A stretch of DNA of 22,900 nucleotides from Chara braunii (lineage: Eukaryota > Streptophyta > Charophyceae > Charales > Characeae): contig BFEA01000223.1 of NCBI GenBank assembly GCA_003427395.1, positions 499,037 to 521,936 of the forward strand. Reading direction: 5' to 3'. The notes under the pieces are model-generated. The model saw only the letters and a list, made by a program, of their open reading frames with translations, did no database searches and had not been told where the DNA came from. The translations under genes were made by a program, and so were the position numbers. Within the stretch, counting starts at the first letter, position 1. Every line of letters starts with the position of its first letter. Positions 9,020-17,887 of this stretch are shown one piece after another.

Positions 9020-9130
9020 TCACACCCCTGTTATTATCATTGTTATTATTATTAGTGATATTATAATTATTATTATTATTTTTATTATTATTATTATTAT
9101 TATTGTTACATTTACGATTATTATCATCGC
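9020..9130. repeat. (TTA)n microsatellite
   Basis: This interrupted TTA run contains TTATTTTTA and TTGTTA variants and lies on the + strand as TTA, like every other run in the window. Poly-Ile and poly-Asn frames across it are artefacts. Confidence 0.93.
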
Positions 9131-9899
9131 TACTATTGCCACTGGCACCACATACTAGAATAGGAATGAGAATCGAACAGGGGTGTGAGGCAACAGAGCG
9201 AGGGAGCGGCGCCAACAAGTATGACGACTCTTACATCCTTCATCCTCCTTTGCCTTCCTATGCGTAAATCCCACATAAGCACACAACCATCTTCAAGCCA
9301 CGTGAGTGAAATAGTATTTTCAAATGGCTTACTGAGATCATGACTCATGCGCAAATGGACTCCCGTTCCATATTTGATCCATGTAACAGGGCGATTGCGG
9401 AAGCTCTGCCGGAGTTCAGCCGGAACTCTGGAGGCAGGGAACGACGAGGTACGTTACTTAGACCCAATTGTTGTTTTAGAATATAACAGGCTACCATCCG
9501 CAATGATGCTCATAAAGGTTAGGAATTCAGGATCGATAAACCCTTCAAAGGATTAAGGGATGGACAAAGGTCTTGGATTGCGGGCAGAGAAAAGGGTGGC
9601 TGAGTGAAAATTGATTGATTCTGGATACAACAATCTTGTTGTGTGGGCATTGATTGGAGGTATGGATACAAGTTATTAACCTCTCATGATCATTCTCTTT
9701 ATACTCCATCTAAACGATGATGGGTACCCTTGTTTTGAGCTGGCTATAATCAACTGTCATGGATCACACTGATCGTTTCTCATTATGAATCTGACTCCAG
9801 CATAAGTTATCAAACTAGCAACGATTCGGGGCACAAATNTCATCGAAAGCGATAATTTGATCCATCGATAAGGCTTGTGTGGAAATAAGAATAGTAGGG
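9131..9899. other. Unique-looking spacer; hairpin and one ambiguous base
   Basis: The interval holds no recognisable gene. An imperfect hairpin is formed by CTGCC (9406-9410) and GAGTTC (9412-9417) pairing with GAACTC (9423-9428) and GGCAG (9433-9437). Position 9839 is an N, an unresolved base in the assembly. GATAAG words towards the end belong to the degenerate edge of the satellite array that follows. Confidence 0.6.
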
Positions 9900-10560
9900 A
9901 GAGTCTGCCTTAACTCCGATGAGCCTTACGCTTGGTCAATGATAAGTGCAAGGATCCTTGGACACCCGCCTTATTGAGGGCTAGCCACTGATAAGAGAAA
10001 GCAAGGAACTCCTGCCTTACCAATGACTAGTCTGATATAAGAGTAGTGAGGTTTTCAAGGACACCTGCCTTATCATTAACCAATCCAACATTATTTTCAG
10101 TGATCCTTGGACACCCGCCTTGTTGAGGGCTAGCGAATGATAAGAGTAGCAAAGGAATCCTCTCTTATCAGGGACTAGTCTGATATTAGAGTTGTGAGGT
10201 TTCAAGGATACCTGCCTTATCATTAATCAAACCTAACATTCTTTTCAGTGGTAAGAGTAAGCAAAGATCCTTGGACACCCACCTTATTGAGGGTTAGCCA
10301 GTGATAAGAGTAGCAGGGGAATCCTGTCTTATCAGTGATTAGTCTGATATAAGAGTTGTGAGGTTTCAAGGATACCTTCCTTATCAATAAACATCCTAGC
10401 GCTTCGTTAGTGATTAGAATAGCAAGGATCCTTGGACACCCGCCTTATTGAGGACTAGCCAATGATAAGAGTAACAGGGAAATCCTGCTTTATCAGTAAC
10501 TAGACTGATATAAGAGCAGTGAGGTTTCAGGGATACCTGCCTTATCAGTGGCTAGCCATA
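9900..10560. repeat. Higher-order satellite: 4 units of ~150-164 bp, each of three ~50-bp sub-monomers
   Basis: The anchor word GATCCTTGGACACCCrCCTT starts at 9953, 10102, 10266 and 10427, giving periods of 149, 164 and 161. Within each unit a CCTTAT-type word recurs every 44-53 bases (for example 9966, 10013 and 10066; 10442, 10488 and 10538), so each unit is built of three diverged ~50-bp monomers. The middle monomer folds as CTTATCAG...CTGATATAAG around an ACTAGT-like centre. Degenerate monomers extend to about 9880 on the left. No coding is seen. Confidence 0.85.
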
Positions 10561-10942
10561 TGATAAACCTACCGCTAAATGTGCTTGGCACACAGGGGCC
10601 AAGATCTACAAGGTTGCCTTTATCAAACAAACTCCAGTAACAAGTTGATATATCCTGAATGGTCTGCCATACCACCACTAAGTTTCTCCACAATCTGCAT
10701 TGTTCAGTCCTAACTAACTATCTCTCATTCTACTGAGAGGGGATAAGTGAGATCTTGCCTTAGAGAGAGACTATCATTTGTCTGATTTATTTCCTTGAGA
10801 TTCTTTTCCAAAGGTTGGATTGATGATGTATTCCTTTGTGTTGGGAGAAGGAAGGAAACTCACACAGGATAATCCAGAAAAGGGATAGGAATGAGATAGT
10901 GAAAGAGATAGTGAAAAAGATATAGAGAATCACTGTGACAGT
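10561..10942. other. Spacer between satellite and polypurine tract
   Basis: No gene is seen. Satellite-like GATAAG words fade out by about 10745. From about 10845 the + strand becomes purine-rich, with GGAGAAGGAAGG and repeated GAGATAGTGAAA words, leading into the A10G7 tract. Confidence 0.55.
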
Positions 10943-10959
10943 AAAAAAAAAAGGGGGGG
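10943..10959 (+). promoter_or_regulatory. Polypurine tract-like A10G7
   Basis: Ten A followed by seven G stand directly before TG at 10960. A polypurine tract ending in G and followed by TG is the standard layout upstream of a 3' LTR, where it primes plus-strand DNA synthesis. Here it lies upstream of an LTR that is followed by a primer binding site, which is unexpected for a simple 5' LTR. It could also be a chance homopurine run in a purine-rich stretch. Confidence 0.45.
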
Positions 10960-12188
10960 TGAATTACTATTCACTACCTGAAGCGGAAGAGCAACAGCCT
11001 AAACGATTAGTTAAGGATAGGAGACTGACAGAAAACACAGAGTCTAGAAGGAAACTTTCTAGATCTCAGTTAGGAAGAGAGATGTTAAGTTTCTCTTGGA
11101 CTGTGTTGTGTCTACAGGTTTCGACACTTCGGAAAACTTACGCGGGAATTCGTAAGAACAACAATTCTGTTATCTCTGGATAACAGGTCGGTAGAACTCC
11201 GATTCAACTCCCACCATGGCTTGACACCCACACCTAAGACAAGACCTAAGAAGGGAACAGATAAATCTTCCCCCTGTATCTATGATTGTTCAAATCACAC
11301 TCAGGAGTCTTCGAAATGTGTGGGGCCGAGGTAAAAGGAGTCAGGGTTAGGAAGGAATGTTGTTTTCAAGGGTTTGGGGTGTGAGTGGCTTGCTATGAAT
11401 GGATTAAAGGTTGACGCTTGTAGCGCATTCTGTGTCTACATCTGTATGCGTGTATGTGGTTTTCTTGCATTTGCACAGGTGTTGGACATTTGTGCTGTCT
11501 TCTAAGTTTGGGATTGTCTGAGAAATTCGGGCAAAGGGACACGACAATCGTGAAGGTGATGTCCACCGCTCAGTCAGCTCCCCTGATTTACATACATACA
11601 TATATTTATTTATACTTGTGAATGGGATCGTAGGCTGGTCGGTACCTAGGAAGTCATTTTGTCTGCGACTTCTTTTGAGAAGAATGAGAGATTACTAAGG
11701 GTTTGACTCTGACATTTCCGTAAGGTCAACAAAGGGGACATAAAATCATTGTCATAGTTAACTTAGTCTGGAAGACTGTCCGAGAAATCGACCTGATTAG
11801 ATAGTCGGTCCGGGGAGTTAGCACTCCGGTCCCGATATACGGGTCAGTCTTAAGGCGTTCTACCGCGCGTATGCCTATGCTACGGCGATCGAGAAAACGC
11901 CCTCGGCTGGCCTACCTCTGCGATTGCATGTAAAAGTCTTCGTATGTGGGTCAGTAACTTAGCAGGGATACGCCCACCTTAGGGATGGTGACAACTCCCA
12001 CAGGTGGAGGTATGTTGTACCTCGCGGGACCCTAACCTGTCGTAGGCAGTCGCAAGAGGTGTAGCACGCGCGCGCGGTTGAAGTTGGTATTGCGTAAACT
12101 GACTAAAAGAAACTCCTGCATGACACGACCGTGAGGTCCAACACCAGAAACTACTCTGCGTATGGGTGTGGGACCGCCTCGTGCGACA
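10960..12188 (+). repeat. Candidate long terminal repeat (LTR) of the Ty3/gypsy element
   Basis: The right edge is well supported: the sequence ends GCGACA, then two bases, then the tRNA-Asp primer binding site, as in many LTR elements. The left edge is tentative. It is placed at the TG after the A10G7 tract, giving 1,229 bp bounded by TG and CA. Inside are a TATA-like stretch (TATATTTATTTATA, 11601-11614) and two GC-rich hairpins (11810-11843). A second LTR copy, which would prove the boundaries, is not found downstream of the integrase. Confidence 0.5.
11810..11843 (+). promoter_or_regulatory. Two adjacent hairpins in the candidate LTR
   Basis: The first hairpin is CCGG(GG)AGT (11810-11818) with ACTCCGG (11823-11829), a 7-bp stem with a 2-base bulge and a 4-base loop. 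The second is CCCG (11831-11834) with CGGG (11840-11843) around ATATA. Their place, some 350-380 bases before the end of the LTR, would fit the transcribed part of an LTR, but no function can be shown. Confidence 0.4.
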
Positions 12189-12190
12189 GG

Positions 12191-12208
12191 TGGCGCCATT
12201 GCCGGGGA
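12191..12208 (+). promoter_or_regulatory. Primer binding site (tRNA-Asp type)
   Basis: TGGCGCCATTGCCGGGGA matches, with one G-to-A difference at its eighth base, the sequence complementary to the 3' end of plant-type tRNA-Asp. This primer is used by several plant Ty3/gypsy lineages, for example Athila-type elements. It sits two bases after the CA of the candidate LTR and 220 bases before the first ATG ORF, which sets the orientation (+) and the start of the internal region. Confidence 0.85.
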
Positions 12209-12428
12209 TCTCGTTTTTAGCCAAGGTCCTTAGTGAGCGGAGTAGGGTAAAGCAAGATCCAGGCAGAACGACAATTATTAAAAAGTCGGTAATTAACTAA
12301 GACTCTAAGTGGAATACGGTAACTTAGATAGCTGGTGACGAGTAGTTGCTCCAAATAAATCGGTGTGTAAAATAGGGGCTAAATACACATAAGTACGATT
12401 GTCTTACTTATACTAAGAGTTAGCGAAT
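12209..12428 (+). other. 5' leader of the retrotransposon
   Basis: This is an untranslated stretch between the primer binding site and the first ATG ORF. It is AT-rich towards its 3' end and contains no open frame of note. Dimerisation or packaging signals are expected in such leaders, but none can be identified here. Confidence 0.6.
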
Positions 12429-12926
12429 ATGGCACCTAAGGGCCGTGGGACCGGAACAGGTAGAGGAAGAGGCGGCAGACAGTGGAAGGCGCCTGAAAGA
12501 ACTGTAGACTTGACCAGAGAAAGGGAGGAGTGGAAAAAATATGATAAAGACTTAGAAGAGAAGGAAGAAGGATTGAGGGCGAGACGGTATCGGGAGGAGA
12601 GGCGCATGCATACCCCAGACCCTTACGAAATGGCATATTACTCATATAGGTACGCTAGGTGTTACAGAGAATCTTCACCACGCTTCGAGCTGCCTAGTCG
12701 CCTGCATCATAGCCCTTACCCTCTGTCTCAAGAGAGGCAGCTGACCGTCCTTCCCCCACCTCACCAACAAGGGCCCCGCGAAGTACCACGTGTACCTGAT
12801 CCTCCTGTGGTTTCGCAGTCTACGTCGCCTGATAGGAGGATGTGCTTATCACTCCTAATGTTTATATTGTGTCAGTTAGAGATCTGTGAGTTAGAATCTT
12901 ACTTGTTGTATAAGAAGATTATATAA
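12429..12926 (+). CDS. Pre-gag ORF with RG-rich N-terminus (extra ORF of the element)
   Basis: This ORF has a true ATG and 165 codons, and is the first ORF after the primer binding site. Residues 1-18 are basic and RG-rich (MAPKGRGTGTGRGRGGRQWK region). Residues about 25-60 are a highly charged E/K/R segment likely to be helical or coiled. A Y/R-rich patch (YYSYRYARCYRE) and a P/Q-rich stretch with a PPPHQQGPREVPRVPDPP segment follow. The last ~30 residues (from about 12840) differ in character, and the +2 frame becomes the better continuation there, so a frameshift probably truncates the protein. The RG-rich start suggests RNA binding, which is an inference. Ogre/Tat-type plant elements also carry an extra ORF before gag, but I cannot claim homology. 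No catalytic motif is seen. Confidence 0.55.
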   Translation: MAPKGRGTGTGRGRGGRQWKAPERTVDLTREREEWKKYDKDLEEKEEGLRARRYREERRMHTPDPYEMAYYSYRYARCYRESSPRFELPSRLHHSPYPLSQERQLTVLPPPHQQGPREVPRVPDPPVVSQSTSPDRRMCLSLLMFILCQLEICELESYLLYKKII

Positions 12927-13033
12927 GGGCCAAAAATGTCAAAGAAGGTGACGGAATAAAAAGAGAAAACTAGTCAGATCCTAGGGTTGAAAGTCTGATG
13001 GAAGGATGTGGGTTGGTTTGTGTTGCGTAGTAG
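12927..13033 (+). other. Degenerate continuation of the pre-gag coding region
   Basis: Read in the frame of 13367, about 12836-13030 gives a coding-like string (ITPNVYIVSVRDL..., YIRAKNVKEGDGIKREN, DPRVESLMEGCG) interrupted by stops at about 12887, 12911, 12971, 13028 and 13031. This links the RG-rich ORF to the duplicated modules, so the whole region from 12429 to 14584 may once have been one long ORF. Confidence 0.4.
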
Positions 13034-13735
13034 GTGGACTATACCAAAGAAAAGAAGATCGCTTCTGCCCGATATCAAATCACGATCAGAGAGCCCGTGC
13101 AAATGAGGCGTGGCCTTATGATGAACCTTCCCAGTCGCCACGAAGAGAATGAAGAGACATGGTATCGTTGGGCGATTTCTGTAGGATAACAAACTTTCAT
13201 CTGGATTGAGTCTGGATGGGTTAGAGGGGAAAACTGTGCAGTAGAGAGGGTTACCCTGTACATCGCATCAGAAAACCTGCAAGCTATCATAATAAATTTA
13301 GTACTAGGTATTGATCGATCTCTCTCGAGGCTATTATGGATAACAAAGTCAACGCTCGAGTCTAGTATGAATGAATTTGAGGGGGTCATAGGAACTGTGA
13401 GGGTAAGAAAGGCGATGGAATTTCTTCCGCCAGCAGCGTATCTAAGAAGGACCCTCCCCATATTCATCGTAGATGCAATCTTTGGAGGGAGGACCCGAGT
13501 GGAAAGGGCTGCGGAAGCCGCAATGGCAATACCTGAGAGAGAATATCACGCACCTACCCCTCTGCTGGTATACTACATATACCTAGAGATAGGGGCTTTG
13601 ATTGAAGAAAGGGATCGACAATTTATACTATCACGTGTCGAATTGTATGCACGTCAATACGATTGGGCAGATATGCATATCTACTGGAAAGAACTGAAAC
13701 AGGGGATTTTCGATCAAATAGGAAGGGGTGCTTAG
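13034..13735 (+). pseudogene. Unrecognised ~190-residue module, copy 1 (pre-gag)
   Basis: The frame is open from 13034 to the TAG at 13733 except for a TAA at 13187. No known family is recognised. Aligned to copy 2 (13889-14584) it shares an ordered series: a Trp in an EETWYRW context, IESGW (13205-13219), RVTLYI about nine residues on, a STLE block, a tyrosine-basic-TLP motif (TLP at 13451), IFIVDAIFGG, a VERAxxAA block, a P three residues later, and LEIG. The C-terminus is helical and charged (WKELKQGIFDQIG). It lies between the RG-rich ORF and gag of the element. It could be a second Gag-like structural domain or an accessory protein. Confidence 0.6.
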
Positions 13736-13888
13736 GAAAGACTTACATAGAGAGTTGTTGAGAAATGAAAATTGAGCGGTTACTAAGAAAGGAAAGGTTC
13801 TTTCTTTGGCTGTTGTAACAAGAATACCAGGATGACTCCTTTAATGTGGTTCGTTGATCGGAGCTTTCTGATCAACCTGCCCGAGTGA
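13736..13888 (+). other. Linker between the two pre-gag modules
   Basis: The stretch is stop-rich in the module frame, with TAG, TGA and TAA within 50 bases after 13735. From about 13790 it becomes coding-like again, with an RMTPLMWFVDRSFLINLPE stretch leading into copy 2 after a TGA at 13886. No separate gene is seen. Confidence 0.45.
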
Positions 13889-14584
13889 AACGAAGGAGGG
13901 GTTAAGATGACACTTCCGAAGAGAACAATAGATTTGGATGAAGAATTGGACTCATGGTGTGAGATACCGATAGGACAGGAAGCCTTCCTTTGAATAGAAA
14001 CTGGGTGGACCACAAGGGAAAGACAGGCAATAGCAAGGGTGACACTTTATCTACCGGCCCTTCTCTGGAGGACACACTCGATCAATCCTGCGATAGGGGA
14101 AAGTCGCCCCGTCTCTAAGTATGTGTTGATAGCCGGAACGACCCTTGACGCGTTTTCAAAGAAGATGTATTGGGGAGAAGAAGGGGAGGTTATAAAATCG
14201 ATCGATGCTAAGTGGGCAACCAAATTTACATATACAACGAAGTACGTTAAGACCACACTTCCGAATTTTATAATTAACGAAGTATTTTGGGGAATAGAAA
14301 ATATAGAGCGAGCGGTACTTGCAGCACGATCGGTTCCAGCGATGGGCTTCTAGTTCGAGGCGTGGGAAGTTGTTTACCGTCCAAACTTAGAAATAAGACC
14401 AAGATTAAAAGAAACGGACTTCTATAACGTACTATGCCTAGTAAACACGTACCTACGCATCTACCATTTTGAAGTTCTCTTGACCTACTGACGCAATCTT
14501 TGCCAGGAGGCATGTATTGAAGAATTTAAAGATGAAATCTCTTCTTTATTTGGTATGGTTAGAAGCTTTTGGCACGGGGACTGA
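13889..14584 (+). pseudogene. Unrecognised ~190-residue module, copy 2 (pre-gag)
   Basis: It is in the same frame as copy 1 and has stops at 13991 (TGA), 14351 (TAG) and 14489 (TGA) before the terminal TGA at 14582. It carries the shared motifs in order: a Trp in an ELDSWCEI context, IETGW (13994-14008), RVTLYL exactly nine residues on, a TTLD block, KYVKTTLPNFIINEVFWG (TLP at 14255), IERAVLAA, VP, LEI, and a helical charged end (CIEEFKDEISSLFG). Divergence from copy 1 is high and both contain stops, so the duplication looks old relative to the decay. The function is unknown. Confidence 0.6.
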
Positions 14585-14765
14585 GTGCTTCTAGAAGAAA
14601 TACTTGGTTGAGAGAAAAGGGGTACGAAAGGTCGTATAGGGTAAAAATGAGTGACAAGAGTAAATAATATGTCAAGATAGTGACGAAGAGGGTGGATCAA
14701 TGGTCGTTTTGTGTGTCTTAACAGGGTCTACGTTCTAGCAGGAACCCAGAAAGAAAAGGGGAAAA
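14585..14765 (+). other. Non-coding or degenerate spacer before gag
   Basis: All three + frames contain frequent stops. The last bases before the gag ATG are A-rich (GAAAAATGGG). No feature is supported. Confidence 0.5.
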
Positions 14766-15630
14766 ATGGGTGATGCCAGAGCCAATGGAGCGCCGTCAAT
14801 CACCGCGACGGAAATCATCAAGTTACTAGAAAAGAGAACGATAAAGAGGTCTAACCTACCGAGAATAGACATCTTCCCTTTCAAGGGAGATAGGGTGACT
14901 CATTGGTTGGAACCACTCGAGCAAATCTTCAACCAGTTGACACCAGCCAAGAAGTTTGCCCAGTTATTTGAATACGTATGGTGGGAGTGCCTCTGATGTA
15001 GAAGAGGTAGTGAGAAAGTCCAACAATGATTGGGCTGAGTTAATAAGAGGCATGCAAAAGACGTTTAAGCTAGGAGATGGTTTGCTCACGATTGACCATC
15101 TCTATAACATGAACAGAGATGACTTCACCACGATCAGGGCGTTCGCCAAAACATTCGAAAAGACAGCCGAGAGGGTCCCGGGACTGTCTGAAGAAATGCA
15201 CTGCATCATATTCATAGGGAAATTCTCTGGGTATGAGGCAATGGAGCTAACCCGAGGGGGAGCCGACGGCAGGAAGACAACTTGGGAAACCATCAAAAGG
15301 AACATCGCGGCGGGAGACATGGACCAAGTGTTCCATCACCAAATCAAGGTCGAACGAAAAAAAAGAAAGGCAGTAGGGCTGATCCCAGGAACGGATAGTG
15401 TACTTGGAGGAGTGTTGAGCAATATGACAAATGTGATAAAAGAGTTTAAGGAAAGAGTGACACTATCGAAAGTGTTAACAATGACACAACCATCAGGAAA
15501 GAGAAGAAAGGAAGAGGAAGATGGAGAGGAAGAGGTAGAAGATGGAGGACCAGAAGGAACGGGCAAACTGACCAAGTGTCAGAGGAAGGCTAAAAATATC
15601 GCTATCGGACGACAAGGGTCAGGAAAATGA
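14766..15630 (+). pseudogene. gag: Retrotransposon Gag (capsid-type), frameshifted
   Basis: The ATG is at 14766. The N-terminal part (14766 to about 14985) ends at a TGA at 14994 and contains the gag-like phrase FPFKGDRVTHWLEPLEQIFNQL. The continuation is in the next frame (about 14956-15630, no ATG of its own), with ASDVEEVVRKS, a WAELI...F block, and an AFAKTFEKTAERVPGLSEE...FIGKFSG block typical of the retrotransposon gag core. The C-terminus is Lys/Glu-rich (KRRKEEEDGEEEVEDGG). The frame break near 14975-14985 looks like a small indel. TGA (15628) and TAA (15631) follow in tandem, and the same frame resumes towards the zinc knuckle. Gag would form the virus-like particle. The second Gag fragment at 21682 is distantly alike. 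Confidence 0.8.
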
Positions 15631-16230
15631 TAAGTAACTCAACAGGCGATAGTCCAGTATGGACAGGAGCCGTCAACGAACACAACACAATATGATCAAT
15701 GGCCCGTGGGTCCGCCTATGGGAGCATGACCTGGGTACTTCTCTGTAGGGCCATGGCCTACGCAGGGTCCATATCCTATGTTACCCCAGAATCAGAATTT
15801 TGGAGGAGACCAAAACACGGAACAGCTCCAACTAACCGGACAGAACCAACCAGGATCGAGTCGCCAGGGAGGTCAAAACCAGAACAGGTCCCAAGGACAA
15901 GGACAAGGACAAGGACGTGGAAGAGGTAGGAATGCTGATAGGAATCAGGGACCAAGGGAACGAGGTGCAGGAAATAAAGGAAGTGGGTATCAAGGAGGAA
16001 ACTAGGGGCAACTCCAAGGAGGTGCGAATCCGGTAGGGCAAGAATACCAGCAGGGGTATGGTCGTGGTTACGACCAAGGCTATGGAAGGGGGTTTGGTAG
16101 AGGATATGGGTCATGAAACGAACGGGGTTTTGGCAGAGGATGGATAGACTACAGCGAATGCATTTGTACCCAATGTGGAATCAAAGGACACACAGTAAAG
16201 CGATGCCACGTCAGGAAACTTGACGAGCGC
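15631..16230 (+). pseudogene. gag: Gag nucleocapsid region: Q/G/R-rich tract and CCHC zinc knuckle
   Basis: This is the same frame as the second half of gag, with in-frame stops at 15631, 15727, 16003 and 16114. A Pro/Gln-rich start leads to a GQGQGQGRGRGR stretch (about 15895-15930) and YGRGYDQGYGRGFGRGYG-type repeats (16058-16110). A CX2CX4HX4C knuckle follows (CTQCGIKGHTVKRC, 16165-16206). This is the nucleocapsid signature for binding genomic RNA. At about 16225 the frame shifts into the spacer frame that follows. The broken frame means that no functional nucleocapsid can be made. Confidence 0.8.
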
Positions 16231-17206
16231 GATTGGACTCATAACATCTTATATAGATGGCGAGGTGTCTGACAGAAATGGAAGGCCGATCGATCCTGAG
16301 ATTTCGGGAGGTACTAGAGAAGAGGCCCTTCACATAGCCGCGCTAGGTCCCAACGCCCCGGGAATGTTCAGAATGTGGCAAAAAAAGGAAGGATCAGTCG
16401 TACGAGTGGAAGATGTAAGTGAACTAGAAGAAAAACTGAGCCGAATGAGGATCGAAGGAAGCGAGGAAGACGTACCCCTTGTGGAAGAAGAAGCCGAAGA
16501 GGATGACATTAGAATTAACGTCAGGGACACGTTTGATAGGATGGAGGATCTGGTGAATAAAATGCAAAGGCTGCATTTGAGGCTTCAAGGGATATGTGAA
16601 GAAGCGGGGAAAGAAGGGGCTGGGTGCCCGAAAGTATTTACCATGGGATGTGGAGGATCGGGAGATGGGTCAAATAAGCCCAACCCAAAAATGTTAAGGG
16701 CCAACATGGCCGCAAAGAACAGTGGGGGTCAAAGGAGCGTAAAAGGAACAATTCTGTTCGCTACAAGAAGACCCGCAGGAGGGGATCCTCCAAAGGAGCA
16801 AGCCCAGACTTCCCAGCCTGCAGAGGAAGAACCACCTGTCATGGTAGAGGGTGACGAAGATGAGGATGAGAAGATTAGGGAAGAAGAAGAGAGGCAGGCG
16901 GAAATCAGGGCTAAGAAAAGGAAAGGTGAAGTTAAAGAAGGAAGGTCCAAAAATGACGAAACGCCTAGCAAGAAGAGAAAGTACCAGATGTTGATCGAAG
17001 AAGGGTTATACCTGGAAGGTCTAGTAAATCAGCTACTAGAAGGTCACAATGAATTGTTAAATCTGAAGGAAATTCTAGCTTCGGCTCCTAAGTTAAGAGA
17101 AATGGTAAAGGCGAGGTTGTCACGCCGGAGAGTGGCCTCGGTCAGGATGGGGGACCTGATTCCCAAAGAGGCAAACTGGAGCGTTGCGGGAAGCAAAATG
17201 GACTGA
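16220..17206 (+). pseudogene. Charged Gag-to-protease spacer of the polyprotein
   Basis: A 328-codon open frame continues the polyprotein from just after the zinc knuckle; its first codon is not ATG. An ITSYIDGEVSDRNGRPIDP stretch and a GMFRMWQKKEG block lead to a Glu/Asp-rich helical segment (VSELEEKLSRMRIEG...EEEAEEDD), a Gly/Ser patch, and a Lys/Glu-rich stretch with a KKRK-type basic cluster near its middle. A leucine-rich helical end (LVNQLLEGHNELLNLKEILAS) follows. The length and charge are large for a gag-protease spacer. It ends at a TGA (17204), and the protease continues in the same frame. No enzymatic motif is seen. Confidence 0.65.
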
Positions 17207-17212
17207 AAGTTC

Positions 17213-17884
17213 GTGGGAACAGGGTCCATAGATGTTATTATTAAGAGGAAGATGTATCCTGGGATGGTCGACACCGGGGCGAAAATTAACATTATAAACG
17301 GAGAAACGACAGTAAAACTAGGTATGGAGGTAGATGAAAATGACTGCGGGTTTCTCAATGGAGCCAGCGGCAAGACCGGGTACACGGGGGTTGCGTCGAA
17401 TGCGGTGATAGAGATTGGAAGAGTCAAGATACGTACGTGTTTGTACACCATGCCTAACTTGGATCTCCCAATATTATTGGGCAGGTCATTCCTATGCAGA
17501 TCCGAGTCGCTCATTATGAACAAGCACGACGGCACCATGTTCGTCATTTTGTGTGATCCTGCCGGTGGGAATTTTGAGGTTATCACCTGTAGAAATATCG
17601 ACCCACACAGCTCGAAAAACAGGCTCAATGTCGGATGCTACACATTCGAGGAATCAGAAAATAGGAGGAGAGAACAAGAATGGGAAGAAGGAGAAGAGGA
17701 GTCAGATGACGAAAAAGCCAAAGAGCTTGTATTAAGTCTAACGAATATCAGTGATGTAGTGGAACTGGTATCGGCCTATAGGATGATCCGGATGCAGTCA
17801 AGGCACTCGCAGAAAGGATCTAAGACGATCCAGAAGGGGGAAGGGTCGATCTCGTTTACCGACCGCCTCCTTCTTCTCAGATAA
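17213..17884 (+). pseudogene. pro: Retropepsin-like aspartic protease (PR)
   Basis: The frame is the same as the upstream spacer, separated from it only by the TGA at 17204; the first codon (GTG) is not a real start. The catalytic signature MVDTGAKINII has its Asp at 17270-17272. The PILLGRSFL motif about 85 residues later matches the second conserved block of Ty3/gypsy proteases. The C-terminal ~70 residues are Glu-rich and lead towards RT. The frame ends in TAA (17882) and TAG (17885), and the RT N-terminus resumes in the same frame. In an active element this enzyme cleaves Gag-Pol in the particle. Confidence 0.85.
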
Positions 17885-17887
17885 TAG

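Noticed and set aside
9900-10560. CRISPR-like array
   Set aside because: The repeats are long, diverged and directly adjacent, without unique spacers of constant length. It is a eukaryotic satellite.
11185-11215. tRNA 3'-half-like sequence (GATTCAACTCCCACCA)
   Set aside because: The apparent T-loop is not flanked by complementary 5-bp arms, and no D or anticodon arm is found upstream.
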